Positions 48,340 to 58,488 of a DNA stretch of 64,000 nt are shown here, piece by piece. The position numbers were made by a program, and so were the translations under genes. This DNA is from Nyssa sinensis (taxonomy: Eukaryota > Streptophyta > Magnoliopsida > Cornales > Nyssaceae): the NCBI GenBank assembly GCA_008638375.1, contig CM018040.1:31938970-32002969 (forward strand), read 5' to 3'. Below the pieces are notes generated by a model. The model was given only the letters and a program-made list of their open reading frames with translations, had not been told where the DNA came from and did no database searches. Every line of letters starts with the position of its first letter. Position 1 is the stretch's first letter.

Positions 48340-49414
48340 TTATCCTAAGATTAAATTATATATTATTTTTATATGAATTTATTATAACTCAATATGTGAC
48401 ATATCATCCTACAACAACAGAGTGAGTAATTCGGAACATAAAGTCAGTAAATTAAAAAGACTGTAATTAAAAAGAATAATTGAACATGAATGGAAAGCGT
48501 ACTTTATGGTCTTATTTATAAGTTGCAGAGTTTCTAAGTTGAATAAGATTAAGAGCCATAAAAGTAGAAATTTGAAAATATCTGAAGATAGTAGTTGTCA
48601 TATTGAACTCTATTTCTTTATTCTGAAGTCGGTGAAATATGGAAGGCGGTGCTATGTTTTGAAGCATATATCTCTAAACCCCCCGTACTTTTTTGATCTA
48701 GATAATACAATCTTTTTTAATCTGTACCTTGAAGAACTCTGCGCATACTCTTATTATATTTTAAATATATTCATCACTTTATGATATATCATAATCCTAA
48801 GATTAAATTATATATTATTTTTATATGAATCTATTATAACTGAATATGTGACATATCATCCTACAACAACAGAGTGAGTAATTCGGAACATAAAGTCAGT
48901 AAATTAAAAAGACTGTAATTAAAAAGAAAAATTGAACATGAATGTAAAGCGTACTTTATGATTTTATTTATAAGTTGCAGAGTTTCTAAGTTGAATAAGA
49001 TTAGGAGCCATAAAAGTAGGAATTTGAAGATATCTGAAGATAATAGTTGTCATATTGAACTCTATTTCTTTATTCTGAAGTCGGTGAAATATGGAAGGTG
49101 GTACTGTTCTAAAGCATATATCTCTGAACCCTCGTACTTATTTGATCTAGATAATACAATCTTTTTTAATCTGTACCTTAAAGAACTTTGTGCATACTCT
49201 TATTATATTTTCCTCGTACTTATTTGATCTAGATAATACAATTTTTTTTAATCTGTATCTTAAAAAATTCTGTGTATATTCTTATTATATTTTAAATATA
49301 TTCATCATTTAATTATATATCATAATTCTAAGATTAAATTGTATATTATTTTTATATAAATTTATTATAACTGAATATGTGAGTATCATCCTACAACGAG
49401 AGAGTGAGTAATTG
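47985..49414. repeat. Triplication of LTR plus flank, 452-453 bp period
   Basis: Units begin with ATAAAGTCAGTAAATTAAAA at 47985, 48438 and 48890. Each has the outer about 355 bp of the LTR followed by about 100 bp of host flank (TATTATTTTTATATGAAT ... CATCCTACAACAACAGAG). The third copy ends at about 49414 and also has an internal 82-bp duplication at about 49130-49292. The flank is host DNA, so the copying happened after insertion. Confidence 0.9.
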
Positions 49415-51791
49415 AAAAGGAAGAATTTTACCAGATCTGCACCCCACATTTGTCCAATAGAAAAAAACTGAAGATTTCAGACATATTTAATTTGCTTTTT
49501 TGGACCAATTGTCATTTGTCAGTGCGGGGAGAGAGTGCATTATAGTGAATAGTTAATGACTACTGTCGAACTCCAGCGACTCTTGTCTCCATCAAATTCA
49601 GTTTTTGCCCTTTCTCATTGCATGGAAAAACAATAGTACTAAAACGCGGTTTTGATTAATTTTTTTTAGTTATTTATATTATTATTATTATTATACTGAC
49701 AAAAGATTAGAGTTGAAAAGGTCTTGGGGATCGTGCAGAGATTGTATCTGTGGGACCCATGTCGCTCTGGCAACGAAAAAAACAAAAGTCACTCTTTAAA
49801 AATTTCAATGGTAGAGCTGAAAGCTACCTAGATCTATCTACCTGTGCACTCTCTTCTCATTGCTCTTTCCTCTTGCCTTTTTGTATTTTTTGACTCTCCA
49901 AGATCTTTCACTGAAAGGTCATTTACCAATCGCTGTTTAAGCTTTCCTTTTTTCAGATTTTTTAAAACGGACGCAATCAAAAGTTACTTTTATCATTTGT
50001 TTTTCACTCAACTTTGATTTACTGTGACCATTTGAGTTATGATTTAACAATAAAAAAATTAAAAATAAAATTTAATTATTTTAATTTTGAATTTTTTTTA
50101 TTAATTTTTAAAAATTAAAATTTAAAGAATGAATTAATTTAATATACATAAAATAATTCAGAATATTTTTTTATTATTCATTAAAAAAAACTTTGATTTA
50201 TGTGACCATATTCATTGGTTCTTTTGAACTGAATTTGTATACAAATTTTATTTTGCATTGTGTATTGTACAGCCATGTAGTAGCATTCTGTTTGATTAAT
50301 ATGTCAATTTATAACTTTTACACATATTTGTTCATGTGATTCGTCTCTTTTGAAAAAATTTTATATATTTTATGCACATGATATTAACATTACTTTTACA
50401 AAAAATTTTAATTTTTATAAAAAGATCATCATAATTTAAACAAATGAAATCAAATTTAGCAATTTAATAACATTCTCAAACCACCTATTAAAAAAATTAA
50501 CATTCACAAGCCACAACATGCTATTATACATTCTAAAATAAATCAATTTTAAGAATTTAATAACAGTATAATAATTGTGACAGTGAAACTTGATGGATAA
50601 GATGCAACTGAATAATTAAAATAAACAAATGCAAAGTAAAATATTAGCAAGCAATAAAAATATATCAGACTGATTGGGGAGTAAAAAGAGAGTTGAGAGT
50701 TTGAAGAGTGTAATAGAATTTAGGACACAGATATATTGGAAAAAACAATAGGTCAATTTTTTTTTTTTTAAAAAAAAAAAACTAGAATGGACACAGATAT
50801 ATTGGAAAAGTTTTAAAACAAATTCAAAAAATTATCAAAATTTGGAGGAGACAAGTTTAAAAAATATATATTAGTGGAGCCAACTATAAAATTCTTAAAT
50901 ATTTGTAAAATACTAAACTTACTCTGATATTTTTAAAAATTTCGGTGGAAGTAGGTGCCCCATTTCTCCCACCCTAAATCTGCCCACGAGTATAACTTAG
51001 TGACTCAACGGAAAAAAGAAGAGTCTTTCTTTGTAAAGAAAAGAAGGAAAGAACAATTTTTAACTGGGTGACCTAAATTTACCGGTAAGCCTGTAAATTT
51101 AGGGCACCAGTAAATAATGAGATTTTTTAAAGAAAAGTTATAGTCCACCACAACAAATGAATAAATTCAATAAATTTTGTTGGATGTATAGTTTCCATTT
51201 AAATAATGATTTTGATGCTTGAAAAGAGTGTAAAAACCAGTTTACATTGTTTAAAATCAGCTTTTACAACGAGACTATCAGACAAAATCATGATTTAAAA
51301 AATTTATTCTTTAATAATTACTTTTTAAAAATCTATTCTAAAAATTATGAAACTCCCCGGCAGGGCTCTAAATGTATAATTGTCGGTGTGAACTGTGAAG
51401 AGGTTTTCTCGGATGAATGAATGCCCCAAATCATGCGGAACAACTGGCCTGGTGTTGTGTTGGCAACTATTAAGAGGGTTGTAGTTACGTGCAGACACGT
51501 CCCTCTTATCCTTCTCTTTCTTAAATGGAGATAAAACTACACTCTTCTCTACTTGAATTATGATATTGCGAGAAATCTTTTCAATACCTATCATGATTTT
51601 AATGTATTACTTATATAATTATATATATATATATATATATTACGTGACTATTACATTTTAATTAAAAATAAATAAATAAATAAATCAAATTAAAATACAT
51701 ATATATTAATATATAATAAATTATAGTGAAAACATATATCTGGATAAGAATTTATTTATATCGAGTTTGAAATTAAGTATTGTGATTGATT
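49415..51791. other. AT-rich intergenic DNA, no gene recognised
   Basis: Poly-T/poly-A runs (50757-50781), no long ORF of recognisable family and no repeat boundary found. A 89-codon frame at 51325-51594 (- strand) has no family signature. Confidence 0.6.
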
Positions 51792-51796
51792 ATATA

Positions 51797-52456
51797 TGAT
51801 GCTGTACTTTTTGACTCGCAATAAGTGAAGGCTCCGTGACTTGTAAAACATTCAGAAAGACGATCAAAGGTCCATCTGATTGGCTCCGGCGGTAACCGCT
51901 CCGATGCTTAAGTAAGTAAAAGGAATTGAAAGACTATATTAAAAGCCAAAGAATGAGTATAAAAATAAAGCGTACCTTTAGGGTTTAATTCATAAGTCGT
52001 GGCCTTCCTAAGTTGATTAGGATTCGATGCCATGAATATAGGGATTTGATCATCGGAGATTGCAGTTACCTTGTGGAGTATTAAGTCGTAGATGGAGATA
52101 ATCATAGATAGTAGTTTTCGTGTTGAATACTGTTTCCTTATTCCCTGCTTGGCAGTTGTTAAGGAAACCATAAGGTCGGAGACGTATGAGGTGTTGATTA
52201 AATATTGTCCAGGACATAAGGTCTGGGATATATGTGCATGAGAATGCCTTGGAGGCTTCGCCTGCACTGTATGACCGAGTTTATCGGCTCTGAATGATAT
52301 ATATATATGAGAATACCTTGAAGGCTAGTCACTGCTCTGTATGATATATATATGAGAATGCCCTAAAGGCTAGTCACTGCTCTGTATGATCGAGATTATC
52401 AGCTCCGTATGCACACGTGTCTCAAGGTGATTGGTGTGTCTGTTTGTGGTATATCA
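51797..52456 (-). mobile_element. Solo LTR A (660 bp), related to the Tat LTRs
   Basis: On the + strand TGATGCTGTACTTTTTGAC...GTGGTATATCA, flanked by ATATA at 51792-51796 and 52457-52461. It aligns with solo LTR B (inverted) and more distantly with the Tat LTRs (shared TGATATAC terminus and AAGGTACGCTTT after the TATA region). Carries local tandem duplications of a GAGAATGCCTTGGAGGCT unit at about 52240-52400. No internal region nearby, hence solo. Confidence 0.88.
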
Positions 52457-52461
52457 ATATA

Positions 52462-53318
52462 TAAAAATAAAAGTAAATTATACTAATTTTTTTTAAATTT
52501 TTAACAATTACACTAATCTCTCTTAAAGTTTATAAAATTACACTCTAATTCTAGTCAAATTTTTTTAAAAAAAACAAAACTACCTCCTTTATGATTTTTT
52601 TTAATTTTTAAAATTTTGACCATTTTTTATTTTAAAAATAAAATATTGATAAAATCTTAAATTATTTTTATATAAAATGAAAAGAAGTTATTTACGTTAA
52701 ATTTATTTTTAATTAAAATAATAAAAAAATTTAAAAGAATTAGAAAAAATTAGTTAAAAAAATATTTGTATATTGTTAATTAAAATAAAAAAATCATATA
52801 ATTTTAAAAAATTATTGTTAAAATTTTTTAAAAAATTAGTATAATTTATTTAAGAATAAATAAAATAAAAAAGAAAAAGAAAAAGAAAGGGGAGTAAAGA
52901 CGTGCTGCCATGTCAATTATGATTAACAAGTATTTAGATTTATTTCCACAATGCCTTTAGCCAAAAACCGGTGCCACAACAGCTGTAATCCAACGATGGA
53001 CCAAACAGAAAAGAAAAAATAAAATAATAATATATAGAGCAGGAGGAATACTCAACTCAAACCATCTGTCACAGCTGTGTCTACCACGGTTGGATGAATT
53101 TTGAAGTTGGGTCCCCACTAATATTGCCTCTTGATCAAATCTACGGCCGACAATGGATCTGCTGGTCAAAGCCAACATCGCTGCCGTCGCACTAGTTTTT
53201 CAAATCAATATTATAAGAATTTTACATTAAAAGAGGAAAGGAATCATCTGGTCCCAAACGTTTCAAAAACAATAAAATTAAAAAAAAAAGAGAAAAAATT
53301 AAGAGAATTTGCTGTATG
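52462..53318. other. AT-rich upstream region of the LRX gene
   Basis: Strongly A/T-biased 52462-52890, then mixed sequence. No other gene or repeat boundary seen. Likely holds the LRX promoter. Confidence 0.5.
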
Positions 53319-53325
53319 TATAAAA
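53319..53325 (+). promoter_or_regulatory. Candidate TATA box of the LRX gene
   Basis: TATAAAA about 150 bp before the ATG. A start site about 30 bp on would give a 5' UTR of about 120 nt and skip the out-of-frame ATG at 53341. A second TA-rich stretch at 53424-53443 would leave under 20 nt of leader, so it is less likely. Confidence 0.45.
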
Positions 53326-53470
53326 CAAAGGTGAGAGGGGATGGGCTTCCACATTGGCCCTTCGTATAGAGGACAGTTGGCTAAGCTGGAGCTGGAAGTC
53401 CTTTTTCTCAATTCATTTGAAATTATATATATAATATTATATCATTGTTGGAGTCCCGAAAAACAGAGCA

Positions 53471-55678
53471 ATGTCTCTTCCTCGTCGCCTACGCTTCTTC
53501 TTCCTCGCCATCATCTTTTTATCCCTCTTCGTATTGCAGATCTGCTCGGCGGCCGACAATGACGATCTCAAAAAACTTCAATTCGAGAACCACAGCATCC
53601 GTCAGGCCTACATTGCGCTGCAAGCTTGGAAATCTGCCATCTTCTCTGACCCATTCAACTTCACGACCAACTGGACTGGCTCAGACGTCTGCTCCTACGG
53701 GGGAGTCTTCTGCGCGCCGTCTCCCTCGAATGCCTCAATGAGGGTCGTCGCCGGCATTGACCTCAATCACGCCGACATTGCCGGATACCTCCCTCCCGAG
53801 CTCGGCCTCCTTACCGATCTCGCCCTCTTCCATCTCAACTCCAACCGCTTTTGCGGCGTCGTACCGGACACCTTCAAACGCATGAAGCTCCTCCACGAGC
53901 TCGACCTCAGCAACAACCGTTTCGTGGGGACATTCCCCATCGTGGTGCTGTCGTTGCCGTCCCTCAAGTACTTGGACGTCCGTTTCAACGAGTTTGAGGG
54001 AGCCGTCCCATCCAAACTTTTCGATAAGGATCTGGACGCCATCTTCCTCAACGACAACAGATTCGGCCTGGGCATACCGGAGAACCTCGGCAACTCCCCC
54101 GTTTCTGTGTTGGTCTTTGCCAACAACAACCTTGGCGGTTGCATCCCCGGCAGCATTGGCAAAATGGGCAACACCCTCAACGAGATCATCCTCATCAACG
54201 ACAATCTCACGGGCTGCCTCCCCTCTGAGATCGGACATTTGAAGAAGCTCACGGTGTTCGACGTCAGCTTCAACAACTTGCAGGGGTCGCTGCCCTCTAC
54301 CATCGGCCGCATGAAGAGCTTGGAGCAGCTGGACGTGGCCCACAACCGCTTCACTGGGGTCATCCCAGCAACGGTGTGCCAGCTGCCCAGACTCCAGAAC
54401 TTCACATATTCCTTCAACTACTTCACGGGTGAGGCGCCGGCCTGTGCCGCCATCTCTGCGGGTGGAAAGGTGGTGTCCGACGGTCACAAGAATTGTATTC
54501 CCGGAAAGATCGATCAAAGATCATTGAGGGAGTGTTCCTCTGAAGCTGCCCGCCCTGTTGACTGCACCAAGTCCAAATGCCGCAGCACTGGTGGGTCACC
54601 ACCCCATAGATCCCCATCAGGGCCATCACTATCGCCACCAAATACAAATAGAAGACCTCCTTCTCCCAATCGACCGCCTGCACCTACCGCATCTCACTCA
54701 CCCAGGCCGTTTGCCAAACCTTCTCCGCCTCCCCCTTCTTCAAAGTCTTCTTCTTCTACCAAATCACACCCTCCACCACCTCCACCACCTCCAACACCAG
54801 CACCTTCACACCTTTCTCCAGTGCCGTCTCCATCCCCATCTTCTCATGGGCCACCTCGATCAACCCCACCGTTAAACTCTCACATTACCACCCCACCACC
54901 ACCTAGTGAAAAAGTTTCACCAAAAGCTCATCTCCCTCCGCCGGCTCACCATAATCCCTCGTGGCCTGAAAATTCACCTCCACCACCGGTTTGGCTCTCA
55001 CCACCTACTTATCAACACGTGGCACCACCACCAAATCCCTATTCTTCACCACATCCACCTACGGAAAAAGTGTCACCAAAGACACATCATGCTCCGCCGC
55101 CGCCGCCAGTAGAGAACGTGCCCTCAGAGCCAAAAACTTCACCGCCGCCGCCCGTTGAGAGCTCGCCACCAACTTATCGACCTAAAACACCGCCACCACC
55201 ACAGTGGCCAGCCGAAGCTCCAACGCCGGCTTCTCATAGTTATGTTCCACCTCCTATTGTATATGTAACACCCCCTCCACCAACATATAAGCATTCAACA
55301 TCTCCAGCTCCACCACCAACAGAATATTCTCCTCCTATCACAGGGACTCCAGCTCCAGCGCCTCAAACACAACCACCGCCACAAGAGCCATTGCATCCCC
55401 TCCCTCCTTCGCCAAAATCTGGATGTGGTGTGCCAGGATCACCGCCACCGACGCCAAGTCATCATTCTCTGCCACCGCCGTTCGCAGCGCCGCCATTACC
55501 TCATAGACAACATTGGCATTACCCACCATCATCACATGCCCAAACTCCTCCGCCACCAAACAAGTATTCCTATTCATCAACACCGCCACCCCCACCGCCA
55601 CTCGACAACACGCCTCTACCACCAATTAGAGGAGTCTCCTATGCATCTCCTCCTCCCCCTGCTATTCCATATTATTGA
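53471..55678 (+). CDS. LRX: Leucine-rich repeat extensin (LRX), probably pollen-type (PEX)
   Basis: A 735-residue chimeric cell-wall protein in one exon. Residues 1-27 are a signal peptide (RRLRFFFLAIIFLSLFVLQ core, cut near CSA/AD). Residues about 33-90 are the LRR N-cap with NWTGSDVCSYGGVFC (Cys74, Cys81). About ten plant-type LRRs follow (e.g. LHELDLSNNRFVGTFP, LEQLDVAHNRFTGVIP) to about residue 330. A Cys-rich hinge has NCIPGKIDQRS and RPVDCTKSKC (about 340-370). The rest is a Pro-rich extensin domain to the C-terminal SYASPPPPAIPYY. In this family the LRR part binds RALF peptides and the extensin part anchors in the wall, affecting growth and pollen-tube integrity. The PVDCxKxKC hinge resembles pollen PEX members; that subgroup call is inference. 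Markedly GC-richer than its surroundings. The ORF is complete, with ATG 53471 followed by a good signal sequence. Confidence 0.96.
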   Translation: MSLPRRLRFFFLAIIFLSLFVLQICSAADNDDLKKLQFENHSIRQAYIALQAWKSAIFSDPFNFTTNWTGSDVCSYGGVFCAPSPSNASMRVVAGIDLNHADIAGYLPPELGLLTDLALFHLNSNRFCGVVPDTFKRMKLLHELDLSNNRFVGTFPIVVLSLPSLKYLDVRFNEFEGAVPSKLFDKDLDAIFLNDNRFGLGIPENLGNSPVSVLVFANNNLGGCIPGSIGKMGNTLNEIILINDNLTGCLPSEIGHLKKLTVFDVSFNNLQGSLPSTIGRMKSLEQLDVAHNRFTGVIPATVCQLPRLQNFTYSFNYFTGEAPACAAISAGGKVVSDGHKNCIPGKIDQRSLRECSSEAARPVDCTKSKCRSTGGSPPHRSPSGPSLSPPNTNRRPPSPNRPPAPTASHSPRPFAKPSPPPPSSKSSSSTKSHPPPPPPPPTPAPSHLSPVPSPSPSSHGPPRSTPPLNSHITTPPPPSEKVSPKAHLPPPAHHNPSWPENSPPPPVWLSPPTYQHVAPPPNPYSSPHPPTEKVSPKTHHAPPPPPVENVPSEPKTSPPPPVESSPPTYRPKTPPPPQWPAEAPTPASHSYVPPPIVYVTPPPPTYKHSTSPAPPPTEYSPPITGTPAPAPQTQPPPQEPLHPLPPSPKSGCGVPGSPPPTPSHHSLPPPFAAPPLPHRQHWHYPPSSHAQTPPPPNKYSYSSTPPPPPPLDNTPLPPIRGVSYASPPPPAIPYY

Positions 55679-55995
55679 TCTATGTGGTATCAGTTTGTAG
55701 TTCTTTCCATCCACTGCGTTATCTTTTTCCTCTTTTAATGTCGTGTAGAGAAAAAAAAAATGACAATTCTTTTATAATTAGCTGCAAATCTTGGACTGGG
55801 CAAGAAACGGGATTGCAGCAAGGATAGCTTCCACTGTTGTGCTTTTTGTGATGCTTCTGTCGTGTCTGAGGGCTCCTCCTTTAGCAATAATATAATACTA
55901 TAATTTTGGCTTCTATTGTACTTTTTCTTTTTCAAATTTGACATTTTTTTAAAATTATATTTTAAATAATATGAATTTGATATAGGACTAGATTA
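55679..55995 (+). terminator. LRX 3' UTR and poly(A) signal region
   Basis: T-rich UTR with AATAAT at about 55886-55891, followed by T-rich sequence (TTGTACTTTTTCTTTTTC). This is the usual layout of a plant near-upstream element and cleavage region. The exact cleavage site is unknown. Confidence 0.45.
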
Positions 55996-56000
55996 TTGGT

Positions 56001-56610
56001 TGATATACCATAAAAGAACAGGTCAATCAACACTTGACACGTATGACCATAATCTAACTAATGCTCGGCCAACATGGTCTCCACTCAGCCAATGACTGAA
56101 AGATCAAGCATCCAGATCATCACAAAAAGTCGGAAGTGACCAAACATATGCCTTCAGAGCACACATATCCGGACAAGGGTCTCAGAACTTATCACAGGAT
56201 CCAGACCAACACTCCAGACCTCGTCACCGCCTTAGCGGATGCCGAGCAGGGAATAAGGAAACAGCCTTTCGACAAGGAAACAGCCTTCAACAAGGGAACT
56301 ACCATCTATGGTTATCTCAATGCAATACTCCACAAGGTAACTGCAATCTCCGATGATCAAATCCCTATATTCATGGCATCAAATCCTAATCAACTTAGGA
56401 AGGCCACGGTCTATAAATTAAACCCTAAAGGTACGCTTTATTTTCATGCTCATTCTTTTGGCTTTCAATACAGTCTTTCAATTCCGTTTACTTACTTAAG
56501 CATCGGAGCGGCTACCGCCGGAGCCAATCCGGTGGTCCTCTGATCATCTTTCTGAGTGTTCTACAGGTTACGGAGTCCTCACTTATTGCGAGTCAAAAAG
56601 TGCAGCATCA
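56001..56610 (+). mobile_element. Solo LTR B (610 bp)
   Basis: TGATATACCATAAAAG...AGTGCAGCATCA with TTGGT on both sides (55996-56000, 56611-56615). TATAAATTA at 56412-56420 followed by ACCCTAAAGGTACGC is a probable LTR promoter. Same family as solo LTR A but opposite orientation. It starts about 320 bp after the LRX stop. An open frame across it (56136-56543) is also partly conserved in A but is ordinary LTR sequence. Confidence 0.92.
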
Positions 56611-56615
56611 TTGGT

Positions 56616-57214
56616 AGTATTTAAAATTATATAATTAAAAAAAAAATTATTCTAATGTTATAATAATTATAGTATTTTTCTTGTTTCATTGCAATTTGAA
56701 CTTGACTCTTCTCTATTATCTTTTATCTTATTTTTTTTTTAGACACTCTAAATGCATAACATATTATTTATAATTTAATTAATTTTAATAAATACATGAT
56801 GTAACATATATCTAATTTTATATAAAATAAAATTGAAAAAAAAATGTAATAGAGAATATCCCATTCTGGATGATTTCATACAATTTTCTTTACAAGTGAT
56901 TTTCACGAGTGGAGCTGCACGGGAAAAACGGAGGGGGAGGAGGGGTGTTTGTCTCAGTCAAATTAGGATTTTGAAGCATAAAAAAATATAATGTGACATC
57001 TTATAATTTTGATATAATATTAAATAAATAATATTATATAATTTAAAAATAATATATAGTAATAGTTTCCAAAAATTTTGAGCTTATTCAAGTTGATTTG
57101 AATATATTTACAATAATATATTTTGATATTTAATATAGTTTCAAGAAAAGTTTCAATTTTGTTTTGTTATGTGATTTGATATGATGTATTTGTTCGTATT
57201 AATGAACATATTAT
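56616..57214. other. AT-rich intergenic DNA
   Basis: No ORF of note, no repeat boundary and no RNA gene seen. Confidence 0.6.
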
Positions 57215-57222
57215 GTTTAAAT

Positions 57223-58171
57223 CACTGTTTTAAAAACCGGACCGCACCGGCCGGTCGAACCGGAAAAACCGGGAACCGGTCTCGTTTCCGGTTGGTTTAA
57301 TATAAAAAACCGCTTGAAATAAAAAACCGTTCTTTACAACCAAAACCGTTTAAACCGGCGGTTAAACCGCTAATTAGTTCAAACCGTTGACGGTTTGATT
57401 AAACCGCCTGGTTCAAATTTGAACAAATTTACTTGGCTTCTTCTTGGCATTTGAAATAATAAATTCTTTTTTTACTGGTAGCATTTAGTGCTACAGAAGA
57501 GTCAGCATTTTTTGACTCTTCAATGGTCATAACTCAATGCCTTCAAATTTATAACAGGTGTACATTACTTTTTATAGGCAGCTAATTCTTCTCTCTCTTT
57601 TCCTCACCGATGTGGGACCAAAATTGTAAAGACTTTGAAAGTTTTAAATATGCTTACCAGCTTGCCATGTTGTTGATGTGGGACTCATGAAGTAACTTGC
57701 ACATTATATTACTCTTTTTCACTTGTAAAGTTGAGTTTTTTTGAGAATTAATTTCATTAAAACTTTCTTTCACAAAATATGTATTTATTTTTTTACACTT
57801 TATATCTTATTAAAAATTCGTGACTAGTTAATTGTTGAAATTATCATGTTACACTTCTTTAGTATCCTATGTGGAATATAATTAGTGATTTTAAATTTTT
57901 AATCACAATTCTTAGTGTATTTTTAATTTTGATATAATTTTTTTAATTTTCCTATTTTTAAAAATTATCTTATAAATTTTGTTTGTTTTTTCATACATAA
58001 TTTATTATATATTATATTAGAATTTTATATATTATTATTAATAATAAAAATATATTTATGACGTAAATATAATGTCACGGTTCAAAAACGGTTGACCCGA
58101 CGGTTGAACCAATGACTCGTAACCCGGACAATTTTTCCGGTTCGATGAACGGGTTGGGTTTGAAAACATTG
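57223..58171. mobile_element. Non-autonomous hAT element, Tag1-like (949 bp)
   Basis: Ends CACTGTTTTAAAAACCGG at the left and, inverted, CAATGTTTTCAAACCCAACC at the right. The latter is close to the CAATGTTTTCACGCCC terminus I recall for Arabidopsis Tag1. The 8-bp duplication GTTTAAAT is exact at 57215-57222 and 58172-58179. Subterminal DNA is full of AACCGG/AAACCG repeats, as usual for hAT elements. There is no transposase, so it needs a partner to move. Confidence 0.85.
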
Positions 58172-58488
58172 GTTTAAATATGAAATGATTTATGAAGTTA
58201 TGATTCTGATACATTGATTTTACTTACAAATACTAAGCTTCAACTATGATTCTGATTCATAATATAAAACTTATGTTTAAATCATGTTTTATGCTTCACA
58301 AAAATGTAATGATTTTAATACGCAAGTTATATTTGAAGTAAAAAATAAGTTCAAAAATCATGTATTTGTAAACTTCTCAAATGTGTTATGATTTAAAAAA
58401 TTGTATTTATTTTCTTCATTATTCATGGTGTATATAAGTTCTTTGCTATGAAAACATGTGATATTGACCTTAGTGGTATAGTTTATCG

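Noticed and set aside
51908..52267. 119-codon frame in solo LTR A, and its 135-codon counterpart in solo LTR B (56136-56543), with similar peptides
   Set aside because: Similarity is explained by LTR homology. The frame contains the LTR TATA region and does not fit a protein family.
53735..54517. 260-codon open frame on the - strand across the LRR part of LRX (and a 216-codon frame at 53767-54417)
   Set aside because: A mirror of the GC-rich, repeat-structured coding strand. No domain, no promoter, and fully contained in LRX.
53994..55700. Other-frame ORFs of 68-105 codons inside LRX on both strands
   Set aside because: Products of the low-complexity Pro codons; they read as His/Leu-rich noise.
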